A DNA stretch of 39,680 bases from JAIBJN01 sp963699495 (GCA_963699495.1 CAVOUB010000009.1:1-39680); one strand, 5' to 3'. Positions 8,762 through 17,062 are shown, counted from the first letter of the stretch. Program-made: numbers and translations. The notes: generated from the letters alone by a model not told the origin.

Positions 8762-10621
8762 GTGAAGTTCCGTCCGGTTCGCTCCGACAGCGCATCGGGT
8801 GATGCGGTGAGGCCGGGGGTTTCCAGAGAGACCGCCCGGCTTCTTCCGCTCCTGGTTCCCGTCGCGCTTTCGGCCTGCGTGGCCCTCGTGGCCGCCGCTG
8901 TCTCGTTCGCCGCGTCCGCCCCGACGCTCGGCGTCATGGGCGGAGTCCTCGCGCTGGCGGTGGCCGCGACGTTCGTCGAGGCCTACCCGGTGCCGATCGA
9001 AGGCATCGCCTCCGGCGGCGTCTCCTTGACGGCGGTCTTCATCGTCGGGGCAGCGGTCATCTACGGCTGGGCGCCGGCGGTCATGGTCGGCTTCGTCGCC
9101 CGGGCGACCATCGAGCTCGTGCAGCGACGCCCGGCGATCCGGCTCGCCTACAACAGCGCGGTCTACGCTCTCGGCGGAGGCGCGGCCGGCGCGGCCGCTG
9201 CGCTCGCCGGGACCCACAACGGCGTGGGCGGGCTCTTCGTCGAGGTCATCCTCGGGGCCGCGTCCTTCTACGCGGTCAACATCCTCCTGACGGCCGGGAT
9301 CATCGCCCGCTGGTCGGGCGAGCCGTTCATGCCGCTCCTCAAGCACTCGGTCTACTGGACCATCGTCCCCTTCTCGATCATGGCCTCGGTCAGCCTCATG
9401 CTGGCCGTCCTCTGGGAGCGGTCGCCGTTCCTCGCCACGGCCCTCGTCGGCCCGCTTGTCGCCATCGCGCTCTACCAGCGGTCGGTGCACAGCGCGCTGA
9501 AGGCGATGCGCCTGGCGCTCACCGACCCGCTCACGGGGCTCGGGAACCACCGCCACTTCCACGAGAGGCTGCAGCAGGACCTCGACAAGGCGCAGGACGA
9601 GGGCTTCCCGCTGACGCTCTGCCTGCTCGACATCGACAACTTCAAGCAGATCAACGACCGGCACGGGCATCCGACCGGAGACAAGGTCTTGGCGCAGGTG
9701 GCGGCCCGCCTGCGTCAAGGTGGAGAGGCCTTTCGCCTCGGCGGCGACGAGTTCGCCCTCCTCCTCCCGCGCAGGGACGAGCACGAGGGCCTCTCGATCG
9801 CGCGCTCGATCATCGAGCGCATGTGCGAGACGGAGGTAGCCCTCGGCGAGGTCCTGAACATGTCCGCGGGCGTCGCCACGTACCCGCAGCACGGCGTCGA
9901 GCGGAGCGAGCTCGTCCGCGTCGCGGACAACGCCCTCTACATCGCCAAGGAGCAGGGGAAGAACACCGTCCGGGTCTACCGCCCGGACGTGATCGAGCTC
10001 GCGGAGCTCCGCCGTCTCGCCGAAGGCCCCGATCGCGCCGCCCGCCTGCGCGCGGCTGCGAGCCTGGCACACGCCGTCGACGCCCGCGACGCCTACACCG
10101 GCAGCCACTCGTACATGGTCGGCGAGCTGGCGGCACGAGTCGCGAAGAGCATGGGCCTCGACTCGGAGTCGATCGAGCTGACGCGGCTCGCCGGCAGCCT
10201 CCACGACCTCGGCAAGCTCGCCATCCCGGAGGAGATCCTCCGCAAGCCGGGCCCGCTGAACGAGGCCGAGCGCCTCGTGCTGGAGCGGCACCCGCAGATC
10301 GGCTACCGCATGCTCGACTCCCTCGGTGTCGAGCCGGTCGCGACGTGGGTGCTTCATCACCACGAGCGCTGGGACGGCAACGGCTACCCGGACCGGAAGA
10401 CCGGCGCAGAGATCCCGCTCGGCGCGCGCATACTCTTCGTCGCGGACGCCTACGACGCGATGACCACCGACCGCGTCTACCGCGGCCGGCTCTCCCACGA
10501 TCGCGCGATCGCCGAGCTCGAGCGCTGCGCCGGCACCCAGTTCGACCCCGACGTCGTGGCGGCGTTCAGGGACGAGTTCGACCAGCCGCGGCTCGAGCTC
10601 GTCGTCTCCGAGAGCGCCTAA
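8762..10621 (+). CDS. Membrane GGDEF-HD-GYP protein 1 (cyclic-di-GMP turnover)
   Basis: The 619-residue protein has an N-terminal multi-span membrane domain (about residues 25-245) with several hydrophobic helices. A GGDEF domain follows, with its motif intact at 327-331, preceded by DPLTGLGNHRHFHERL and DIDNFKQINDRHGH. The C-terminal HD-GYP domain has LHDLGKLAIP (His481-Asp482) and HHHERWDGNGYP (GYP 541-543). GGDEF makes cyclic-di-GMP and HD-GYP hydrolyses it, so the protein may do either or both, controlled by the membrane part. No RxxD inhibitory site stands before GGDEF. GTG 8762 lies 9 bases after the micropeptide stop, so the two are probably co-translated. Confidence 0.9.
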   Translation: MKFRPVRSDSASGDAVRPGVSRETARLLPLLVPVALSACVALVAAAVSFAASAPTLGVMGGVLALAVAATFVEAYPVPIEGIASGGVSLTAVFIVGAAVIYGWAPAVMVGFVARATIELVQRRPAIRLAYNSAVYALGGGAAGAAAALAGTHNGVGGLFVEVILGAASFYAVNILLTAGIIARWSGEPFMPLLKHSVYWTIVPFSIMASVSLMLAVLWERSPFLATALVGPLVAIALYQRSVHSALKAMRLALTDPLTGLGNHRHFHERLQQDLDKAQDEGFPLTLCLLDIDNFKQINDRHGHPTGDKVLAQVAARLRQGGEAFRLGGDEFALLLPRRDEHEGLSIARSIIERMCETEVALGEVLNMSAGVATYPQHGVERSELVRVADNALYIAKEQGKNTVRVYRPDVIELAELRRLAEGPDRAARLRAAASLAHAVDARDAYTGSHSYMVGELAARVAKSMGLDSESIELTRLAGSLHDLGKLAIPEEILRKPGPLNEAERLVLERHPQIGYRMLDSLGVEPVATWVLHHHERWDGNGYPDRKTGAEIPLGARILFVADAYDAMTTDRVYRGRLSHDRAIAELERCAGTQFDPDVVAAFRDEFDQPRLELVVSESA

Positions 10622-10658
10622 CGGCCTGCCGGCGCGTCCCGCCGACCGGAGGACCGGC

Positions 10659-10922
10659 TCAGTCGCCCGGCCACGAGCCCGTCATCTTCTCGAAGGCTCG
10701 CGCGCCGCCACGGTCGAGCGCCGCCTTCACCAGCCCGAAGACCGCCCCCTGCACCATCGCCCCCACGAGCAGCTCCTTCCAACCGTACCGGCTCTCCCGT
10801 GCCTTGGGAGCGTCCTCGCTGCTTGCGGCTCGCTTCCAGATCTGCTTGAAGACCGCGCCCGCGAACATGCTTCCGAGAACTCCCATCAGGAGGCCGAAGG
10901 GACGGTACATGAGCTTGGTCAT
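10659..10922 (-). CDS. DUF4235 family membrane protein
   Basis: This 87-residue protein matches DUF4235, a small actinobacterial membrane protein of unknown role. It reads MTKLMYRPFGLLMGVLGSMF, then AVFKQIW, a short acidic linker, then WKELLVGAMVQGAVFGLVKAALDRGGARAFEKMTGSWPGD. Two membrane helices are expected, with a polar middle and the WPGD end typical of the family. ATG 10922 has a good GGAGGCAAGGAG ribosome-binding site. It is convergent with GGDEF-HD-GYP gene 1 and divergent from the second micropeptide. Confidence 0.85.
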   Translation of the reverse strand: MTKLMYRPFGLLMGVLGSMFAGAVFKQIWKRAASSEDAPKARESRYGWKELLVGAMVQGAVFGLVKAALDRGGARAFEKMTGSWPGD

Positions 10923-11000
10923 GCTCCTTGCCTCCTGCCTGCTCGCGGCCTCGCCCGTTGGATACCCGCCGGGATCGCTGCAAAAGCCTACCGGGCCGCC

Positions 11001-11034
11001 GCCCCGACCCGCTTGATCCCTCGGTCGGGGCTGT
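11001..11034. promoter_or_regulatory. Strong hairpin with shared TCCCTCGNNCGGGG motif upstream of micropeptide 2
   Basis: GCCCCGACC (11001-11009) and GGTCGGGGC (11023-11031) form a perfect 9-bp stem with a 13-base loop. Inside and across it lies TCCCTCGGTCGGGGCTGT (11017-11034), similar to the block at 8576-8595 before the other micropeptide. It lies in the 202-base gap between divergent genes. No run of T follows, so a terminator is less likely than an operator or RNA fold. Confidence 0.4.
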
Positions 11035-11108
11035 AGCAAGCCGCTTCGAGAGCCGTTTTCCACCTGCAGAACGGCCGCGCGCGTTCCTGTGGCCATTTCT
11101 CCCAGCGG

Positions 11109-11118
11109 AAGGAGGTGA
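11109..11118 (+). promoter_or_regulatory. Full-length Shine-Dalgarno for micropeptide 2
   Basis: AAGGAGGTGA is fully complementary to the usual 16S rRNA 3' end and ends 6 bases before GTG 11125. Such a complete site is unusual in this window and is strong evidence that the following 32-codon frame is translated. Confidence 0.85.
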
Positions 11119-11124
11119 GCGCGC

Positions 11125-11223
11125 GTGATTCGATGGAAGCATCACTACGTTCGGGCAGTGCTCGTCGTCGGCGCCATTGCGGCGTACGCCGTTGCAGCCG
11201 GCGCCGGGTTCCGCTGGTACTAG
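11125..11223 (+). CDS. 32-aa single-span membrane micropeptide, second copy of the plan
   Basis: GTG 11125 follows a perfect Shine-Dalgarno. The 32-residue product starts MIRWKHHYVR, crosses the membrane with AVLVVGAIAAYAVAAGAG and ends FRWY before TAG 11221-11223. It shares the plan of the peptide at 8660-8752: Trp-Lys at positions 4-5, a basic/aromatic N-terminus, one hydrophobic helix and a Trp-rich aromatic end. Both precede a GGDEF-HD-GYP gene, here by 43 bases. The function is unknown. It is a candidate small subunit or regulator of the membrane domain encoded next. Confidence 0.75.
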   Translation: MIRWKHHYVRAVLVVGAIAAYAVAAGAGFRWY

Positions 11224-11266
11224 GCCAGCGGCCCACTTCCACGACCCCACCACGCTCCAACAGCAC

Positions 11267-13096
11267 ATGAACACCCACGGGTACCCGCCTCGGCTCTACT
11301 GGTACATCGCCGCCGTCCTCGGCGTCGCCCTGCCGGTAGCCGCCGGGGCTGTGGTGGGGGTCGCGCTGGATCCCCCCGACGTCTCGACAGCCGTCGGGGT
11401 GATCCTGTTCTTCGGGCTCGCGCTCCTCGCGGACATGAAGCCCGTCCCGCTCGACGTGGAGAACGAGCGGGTCGTCTCGCTCGCATTCGTCTTCGTGGTC
11501 TCCAGCCAGATCCTCTTCGGCTGGGAGTACGCGGTCCTGAGCGCGATCGTCGGCGTCCTCATCTCCCAGATGGTCGAGCGCAGGCCGTTCGTGCGCTCGC
11601 TCTTCAACGCCGCCGTCTACGGCCTCGCCGCGTTCTCGTCGGCAATCCCCGTCTTCGCCCTCGGCAGCCCGGAGACCCTCGGCCGGATCACGCTCTACGC
11701 CTTCACGGGGGGAGCCTTCTACGTGATCCTCAACGTCGTCCTCGTCTGCGGCGCGCTCGCGATCCTCGCCGCCCAGCCGTTCGGCGCGCTCCTGCGCGAC
11801 AACCTGCGCCACTCCGGGCCGGCCTTCGTGATCATGGCGTTCCTGGCCGCGCTCGCGGCCTCGCTCTGGACGACCGACCCCCGGCTCCTCGTCCTCCTCG
11901 CCGGTCCGCTCTTCACGCTGACCCTCTACCAGCGCTCCGCGCTCTCCACGAAGGTGGCGACGCGTGACGCGCTCACCGACAGCCTCACCGGGCTCGGCAA
12001 CCACCGCTCCTACCAGAGTCGCCTGCGCGAGGCCCTGGCGCGGGCCGAGGAGACCGGCGGCGAGGTCTCGCTCTGCCTCGTGGACGTGGACGAGTTCAAA
12101 GGCTGCAACGACCGCTACGGGCACCCGCTCGGCGACCAGATCCTCGTCGAGCTCTCCCGCCTCTTCGTCGAGGGCCGCGACGACGTGGCTGCGTTTCGCT
12201 TCGGGGGCGACGAGTTTGCGCTCCTGCTGGAGGAGAACGAGGAGGAGGCATACCGCTTCGTCGAGGACCTCCACAACCGGATCGCCAAGACCGAGTTCCC
12301 CCACCACCAGCCCCTCACGATCACGGTCGGTATCGCCTCCTATCCCGGCTACGCCTCCGCGGCCGACGAGCTGCAGCAGGTCGCCGACGGCGCGCTCTAC
12401 TGGGCCAAGCGCCACGGCAAGAACCGCTCGTGCGTCTACAGCCCGTCGGTCGTCCGCATCTATTCGCCCAACGAGCTAGCCGAGATCGCCGAGCGCCAGG
12501 CGCGGCTGCGGGCGGCGGAGAACCTGATCCGGATCGTCGACTCGAAGGACACCTACACGGGCGAGCACTCGCAGGCGGTCGCCGTCCTCGTCGCCGCAAT
12601 CTGCGGCGAGCTCGAGCTCGACGACGAGACCACCGAGCAGCTCAAGCTCGCCGCCCTCCTCCACGACCTCGGCAAGATCGCCATCCCCGACACCATCCTC
12701 AAGAAGCCCGGCTGCCTGGAGCCGGACGAGCGGCGGCTCGTCCGCGCGCACGTCCAGTTCGGGCACTCGCTGCTCGAAGGGCTCGGCATCGAGCCCGTGG
12801 ACACCTGGGTGCTCCACCACCACGAGCACTGGGACGGCTCCGGCTATCCCGACGGCCTGGCGGGCGAGGAGATCCCCTTCGGCTCCCGGGTCATCCTCGT
12901 CGCCGACGCCTACGACGCGATGACGAGCAACCGAAGCTACCGCCCGGCGAGCTCGGCCAACCAGGCGCTCGCGGAGATCAGGCGGCGCGCCGGCTCGCAG
13001 TTCGACCCCGAGGTCGTGAGCGCGCTCGAGCGCTGCGTCGTCCGCGGCCTCGAGGATGCCGGCCCGCACCTCCACGCGGTGGCGGACTCCGCGTAG
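11267..13096 (+). CDS. Membrane GGDEF-HD-GYP protein 2 (cyclic-di-GMP turnover)
   Basis: The 609-residue protein has the same architecture as the product of 8762-10621 and is probably its paralogue. A multi-span membrane domain covers about the first 230 residues. A GGDEF domain follows (TDSLTGLGNHRSYQSRL, then GGDEF at 313-317), and then an HD-GYP domain with LHDLGKIAIP (His466) and HHHEHWDGSGYPD (GYP 526-528). All catalytic motifs are intact in both domains. ATG 11267 is the first start after the micropeptide. No strong Shine-Dalgarno precedes it, so it may depend on translation of the peptide. Its stop overlaps the next start by one base (TAGTG). Confidence 0.9.
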   Translation: MNTHGYPPRLYWYIAAVLGVALPVAAGAVVGVALDPPDVSTAVGVILFFGLALLADMKPVPLDVENERVVSLAFVFVVSSQILFGWEYAVLSAIVGVLISQMVERRPFVRSLFNAAVYGLAAFSSAIPVFALGSPETLGRITLYAFTGGAFYVILNVVLVCGALAILAAQPFGALLRDNLRHSGPAFVIMAFLAALAASLWTTDPRLLVLLAGPLFTLTLYQRSALSTKVATRDALTDSLTGLGNHRSYQSRLREALARAEETGGEVSLCLVDVDEFKGCNDRYGHPLGDQILVELSRLFVEGRDDVAAFRFGGDEFALLLEENEEEAYRFVEDLHNRIAKTEFPHHQPLTITVGIASYPGYASAADELQQVADGALYWAKRHGKNRSCVYSPSVVRIYSPNELAEIAERQARLRAAENLIRIVDSKDTYTGEHSQAVAVLVAAICGELELDDETTEQLKLAALLHDLGKIAIPDTILKKPGCLEPDERRLVRAHVQFGHSLLEGLGIEPVDTWVLHHHEHWDGSGYPDGLAGEEIPFGSRVILVADAYDAMTSNRSYRPASSANQALAEIRRRAGSQFDPEVVSALERCVVRGLEDAGPHLHAVADSA

Positions 13097-13650
13097 TGGC
13101 TCAGCTGCTTCCCATTGCCCTGGCGGTTCCGCTCGCCCTCCTCTGCGGTGGGCGCCTGGGCCGCATCGCCGAGCTGAAGCTCCGCGGGCTCTGGCTCTTC
13201 TTCCTCGCCTTCGGGCTCCAGGTCGTCGCCTTCCCGTTCTCATTCCTTCCCTGGACCACGGGCGAGGACGCGGCGAAGGCGCTCTGGCTCGTCTCCTACG
13301 GCTGCCTGCTCGTCGCCGCCGTGCTCAACCGGCGTATTCTCGGCGCCCAGGTCGTGGCCCTCGGAATGGCGCTGAATCTGGTCGCGATCCTCGGAAACGA
13401 CGGACGCATGCCCGCCATGCCCGAGGCGATGCAGGCGGCAGGGCTCGACTTCGCCGTCAAGCACAACAGCGTGGCCGCGGCCGACCCGAACGTCCCGTGG
13501 CTCGTCGACCGCTTCGCGGCTCCCGACTGGGTTCCGCTCACGAACGTCTTCTCCGTCGGCGACGTCGTCATCGCGCTCGGCGCGTTCGTGCTCGTGTTCG
13601 TGGCCACCGGCGCCCGCGTGCCCCTGCGCAGGCTCCAGCCCTCGGGCTGA
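13096..13650 (+). CDS. DUF5317 family membrane protein
   Basis: The 184-residue protein resembles DUF5317, a membrane family of unknown function. It opens with a hydrophobic helix followed by GGRLGRIAELKLRGLW. Further helices and a conserved NDGRMPAMPEAM segment follow, then a long loop and a final helix before a basic tail. GTG 13096 shares its G with the TAG of the preceding GGDEF-HD-GYP gene, so the two are translationally coupled and may act together. No catalytic motif is seen. Confidence 0.7.
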   Translation: MAQLLPIALAVPLALLCGGRLGRIAELKLRGLWLFFLAFGLQVVAFPFSFLPWTTGEDAAKALWLVSYGCLLVAAVLNRRILGAQVVALGMALNLVAILGNDGRMPAMPEAMQAAGLDFAVKHNSVAAADPNVPWLVDRFAAPDWVPLTNVFSVGDVVIALGAFVLVFVATGARVPLRRLQPSG

Positions 13651-13668
13651 GCGGCGTATCCTCGTCGC

Positions 13669-15393
13669 ATGCGGCGGGGAGTCACGGTGCTCGTCGTGGT
13701 CGTCGTCGGGGCGATCGCCCTCGCCGCAGGCGTCGACGCCCTGCGCGGCGATTCGGCCCCCGAGCCGGCGACCGAGGCCTCGACCTCGGAGCCGCAGCCG
13801 ACGTCGACCGCGGCGGAGCCGGAAGCTCCGGCTGCGGTGGACGGGCTCGAAGGCGTCCTCTACTTCACGGACGAGAGCTGCCGGCTCCAGGCAGGGACGC
13901 TGCCGGACCTGACGCCCACGGACACACCCAACTGGGACGAGTGCCGCTTCGTCCTCTCCCCCGACGGCCGCCGGGTCGCGGGCGCCGGATCGGGCTGGGA
14001 CCCGCACGCGGACCCGCGGCGAGGACGCCTCTTCCAGTCGGAGGACGGGACGATCCAGGTCTCCACGAACGGCGGCCCCGACGGCGAGCCGTTTCAGGGC
14101 GCTGCCCCTGCCTGGCGGCCGGACGGGACGCTGACGTACTTCGCGCACGGCGCCGTTCGGGAGTGGCCGGGAGGAAACGTGATCCTCCCGCAGCGAGCTT
14201 TGCTCCGGGCCGCGCGGACCGTTCCCTTTCCGTCCCGCCTGCAGGCGGTCTCCCTGCGCGAGGCGGCGTGGCTGGACGACCGACGGCTCGCTGCGATCAT
14301 GTCGACACGGATCCGAGGCGCGCAGGCGAAGGACATGCTCGCGATCTACGACGGCACTCGGTTGGTGACCTGGAGGCTCTACGAGCAAGGCTCCGACCTT
14401 CGCGTGAGCCCGCAGGGGAGCTTCGTGGCGGTGAGGATTGGCCGTGACCAGTTCGACATGCTGGATGCGTCCGGCGAATCGATCGACACGCTGGGCATCG
14501 TCGGCTACCGGGCGATCGCCTGGTCGCCCGACGAGGAGTGGGTCGCGGTCGCCGCCGACGGGGGAGTCTTCCTCTTCCGCCCCGGCGTCCCCGGACCGCC
14601 GGACCTCGACCTCGCCCTGGACGCCCGCGACCTCGACTGGCGCGGCGACGCCGGCACCTCGCTCACCGAGACGGAGGAAGCCTCCGACTGGCTGCAGCGG
14701 GTCGGCGTGGGCGGCAGGCTGCTCGTCTCCCAGGGCGAGGGCGGCGCCTGCCGGCTGCGCGCGCTGGCCGTCCCCGACCTCACGTGGGGGGAGCCGCCTG
14801 GCGGCCGCCGGGACGCCTGCCGCTTCGCCGTCGACGCGGACGGCGCCGTCACGAGGGAGAGCGCGTCGGAGTGCGGCACCGGGTGCCGCCTCGCCGAGCG
14901 GCCCGACGGGAGCCCGACCTTCGTCTCGGGCGGCGAGCTCTTCGCCGGGAGCCCCGACGGCCGGAGCGAGCTGCTGGTCTCCGCGACCGAGCTCGAGCAG
15001 ACCTTCGGGCGCCCGAGCGCGCTCGAGGAGGTCTCCTGGGTGGACGGCGACCGCTTCTGGGCGGTCGTCCGCTCGCGCGGGAGCGCCAACGTGGCGCTGC
15101 TCACGACCGACGGCCTCGTCTTCTCGCCGTCGTTCACCACGCGCAGGATCGAGAACCTGCGCGCCAGCTCGACGGGCATGGTCGCGGCGAGCAGCGACCT
15201 GGGCGTCGTCTTCTTCGACAGCGGCGGCCGTCGCGCGCTGACGTTTCCCAACGGGCGCGACGTCAGCTGGGCCCCGGGCGAGCTCGTCGCCGCGGTCTCG
15301 ACCCCCCGAGATGTCCTCTTCGTCGCGCCGGTCTCCGGCGAGGTGGTGACGCTCTCGCTCGAGGTCAGCGACCTCGAGTGGGTCGTCCCTTGA
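13669..15393 (+). CDS. Membrane-anchored beta-propeller-like protein
   Basis: The 574-residue protein has an N-terminal membrane anchor (VTVLVVVVVGAIALAAGVDAL) and a Pro/Thr/Ser/Ala/Glu-rich linker to about residue 60. The long remainder carries repeated propeller-type strands such as LSPDGRRVAG, WRPDGTLTYF, VSPQGSFVAV, WSPDEEWVAV and ASSDLGVVFF. The pattern resembles TolB/WD40-like propellers, which bind proteins or ligands outside the membrane. Several Cys pairs (ESCRL...DECRF, GACRL...DACRF, SECGTGCRL) could form disulfides. The partner is unknown. The end overlaps the convergent sigma-factor gene by 29 bases. Confidence 0.7.
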   Translation: MRRGVTVLVVVVVGAIALAAGVDALRGDSAPEPATEASTSEPQPTSTAAEPEAPAAVDGLEGVLYFTDESCRLQAGTLPDLTPTDTPNWDECRFVLSPDGRRVAGAGSGWDPHADPRRGRLFQSEDGTIQVSTNGGPDGEPFQGAAPAWRPDGTLTYFAHGAVREWPGGNVILPQRALLRAARTVPFPSRLQAVSLREAAWLDDRRLAAIMSTRIRGAQAKDMLAIYDGTRLVTWRLYEQGSDLRVSPQGSFVAVRIGRDQFDMLDASGESIDTLGIVGYRAIAWSPDEEWVAVAADGGVFLFRPGVPGPPDLDLALDARDLDWRGDAGTSLTETEEASDWLQRVGVGGRLLVSQGEGGACRLRALAVPDLTWGEPPGGRRDACRFAVDADGAVTRESASECGTGCRLAERPDGSPTFVSGGELFAGSPDGRSELLVSATELEQTFGRPSALEEVSWVDGDRFWAVVRSRGSANVALLTTDGLVFSPSFTTRRIENLRASSTGMVAASSDLGVVFFDSGGRRALTFPNGRDVSWAPGELVAAVSTPRDVLFVAPVSGEVVTLSLEVSDLEWVVP

Positions 15394-16618
15394 GCCCGGG
15401 ATCTCCCACCTCGGCGAGCCGGCGCTCGAGGAACGCACGCTCCGCAGGCTGGCGGGCCAGCTCGAGCGCCCGGGCGTAGGAGTCGGCGGCCTCGGCCTTG
15501 CGGTCGAGGCGGCGCAGGAGGTCGGCGCGGGCGGCGTGCAAGAGGTGGTAGTCGCCGAGCTCCTCGTCGAGCGCCGCCATCAGCTCGAGGCCCTGCCCTT
15601 CGCCCTCGGCCATCGCCACCGCCACGGCGCGGTTCAGCTCGACGACCGGCCCAGGGGCTGCGCGGGCGAGAAGCCCGTAGAGGTGGGCGATGCGAGGCCA
15701 GTCGGTCGCCTCCGGGGACGGCGCGCGTGCGTGCTCGGCCGCAATCGCCGCCTGAAGGGCGTAGGAGCCCGCAGGTAGCCGCTCGACGAGCTCGAGCCCT
15801 TCCTCGATCTGGCCGCGGTCCCACAGCCCGCGGTCCTGCTCTTCCAGGAGCACGAGCTCGCCGGCGGGCCCAGTGCGGGCGTCGCGCCGGGAGTCCTGCA
15901 GGAGCATGAGCGCGAGCAGGCCGGCCGCCTCGGCCTCGTCCGGCATGAGCGAGCGCAGGACGCGCGCGAGACGGATCGCCTCGGCGCAGAGCTCGCGGCG
16001 CACGAGCGCCTCGTCGGAGGTGGCTGCGTAGCCCTCGTTGAAGATGAGGTAGAGGGCGGCGAGCACCGAGGCAAGGCGGTCCGGGAGCTCGTGGTCCGGC
16101 GGCACGACGTACGGGATCCGGGCGTCGCGAATCTTCCGCTTGGCGCGCACGAGCCGCTGCTGCATGGCCGGCTCGGTGGAGAGGAACGCCCGGGCGATCT
16201 CGGGCGTGCTCAGGCCGCCGAGCGTGCGGAGCGTGAGCGCGACCCGCGCCTCGGGCGCGAGGGCAGGGTGGCAGCAGGTGAAGATCAGCCGCAGCCGGTC
16301 GTCGGGAATGACGCTGTCCTCGATCTCGTCCTCCTCGCCATGCGCGGGCACGAGCGCCTCGAGCTCGCGCACCTTGTCCTCGAGACGGCGCGCCCGGCGG
16401 AGGCGGTCGATCGCCTTGTTCCGCGCCGTGGTGGTGATCCAGGCGGCCGGGTTGCGAGGCAGGCCCCGGCTCGGCCAGATCTCGAGGGCGACGAGGAAGG
16501 CGTCCTGCACGGCCTCCTCGGCGAGGTCGAAGTCGCCGAGCACGCGGATGAGGGCCGCGACCGCCCGTCCCGACTCCTCCCGGAACAGGCGGTCGACGGC
16601 CTCGTCCGGAGTGCCTAC
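15365..16618 (-). CDS. ECF sigma factor, ECF42-like with long C-terminal extension
   Basis: About 417 residues. Regions 2 and 4 are clear: RAVAALIRVLGDFDLAEEAVQDAF, NPAAWITTTARNKAIDRLRR, then LRLIFTCCHPALAPEARVALTLRTLGGLSTPEIARAFL. The long C-terminal half (LYLIFNEGYAATS, LMLLQDSRRDAR, AHLYGLLARAAPGPVVELNRAVA) is the tetratricopeptide-like extension of the ECF42 group. This group is typically paired with a DGPF/YCII protein, as here. The conserved beginning coincides with the YCII stop and no canonical start codon is present there (GTA at 16618). A base error or unusual start is likely. Translational coupling to YCII is implied. Confidence 0.85.
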   Translation of the reverse strand, partial: VGTPDEAVDRLFREESGRAVAALIRVLGDFDLAEEAVQDAFLVALEIWPSRGLPRNPAAWITTTARNKAIDRLRRARRLEDKVRELEALVPAHGEEDEIEDSVIPDDRLRLIFTCCHPALAPEARVALTLRTLGGLSTPEIARAFLSTEPAMQQRLVRAKRKIRDARIPYVVPPDHELPDRLASVLAALYLIFNEGYAATSDEALVRRELCAEAIRLARVLRSLMPDEAEAAGLLALMLLQDSRRDARTGPAGELVLLEEQDRGLWDRGQIEEGLELVERLPAGSYALQAAIAAEHARAPSPEATDWPRIAHLYGLLARAAPGPVVELNRAVAVAMAEGEGQGLELMAALDEELGDYHLLHAARADLLRRLDRKAEAADSYARALELARQPAERAFLERRLAEVGDPGLKGRPTRGR

Positions 16619-17010
16619 CGCCGCGCCTCCGCTTCCTGCGAGTGGACGCCGGAGCCGCGGGCCTCGTAGTCCATCACCGGGCGCACCTCGACCTTGCCGC
16701 CCGCCATCGGGACCTTCTTCGCCCAGGCGATCGCCTCGTCGAGGTCCTCGCACTCGAGCAGGTAGAAGCCGCCGAGCTGCTCCTTCGTCTCGGCGAAAGG
16801 CCCGTCGGTGACGATGTGGTCGCCGGCCGGCTGGATCTGGACCGTCGTCGCGAGCGCCGTGGGCTCGAGGCCCTCGCCGCCGAGGAATGCGCCGGCGTCC
16901 TTGACCTCGGTCGTGTAGGCGTCCCAGCGCTTCATGCCCTCCTGGAGCTGCTCCGGGGAGCGCTCGGCGAACCGGGTCTCGTCGTTGTAGAGCGTGAGCA
17001 GGTACTTCAT
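16615..17010 (-). CDS. YCII-related DGPF-family protein
   Basis: The 131-residue product starts MKYLLTLYNDETRFAERSPEQL and contains DGPFAETKEQLGGFYLLECEDLDEAI, the motif that names the DGPF/YCII family. These are ferredoxin-like-fold proteins that accompany ECF42 sigma factors and may take part in the response they control. Their biochemical role is not settled. ATG 17010 has a GAGGAG ribosome-binding site. The stop overlaps the start of the sigma gene. A candidate ECF42 promoter lies 50-80 bases upstream. Confidence 0.88.
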   Translation of the reverse strand: MKYLLTLYNDETRFAERSPEQLQEGMKRWDAYTTEVKDAGAFLGGEGLEPTALATTVQIQPAGDHIVTDGPFAETKEQLGGFYLLECEDLDEAIAWAKKVPMAGGKVEVRPVMDYEARGSGVHSQEAEARR

Positions 17011-17062
17011 GGTGTGCTCCTCTCGTCGTCCGCGGCGCCGTTTTTCGCCGCCTCATCATGAC

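Noticed and set aside
10966..11000. GATCGCTGCAAAAGCCTACCGGG resembles part of a cyclic-di-GMP-I (GEMM) riboswitch core (GACGCAAAGCC-CGGG).
   Set aside because: An extra base in the conserved GCAAAGC and no matching first-stem half or tetraloop receptor could be found. The similarity is too weak to call, although its place before a GGDEF gene is tempting.
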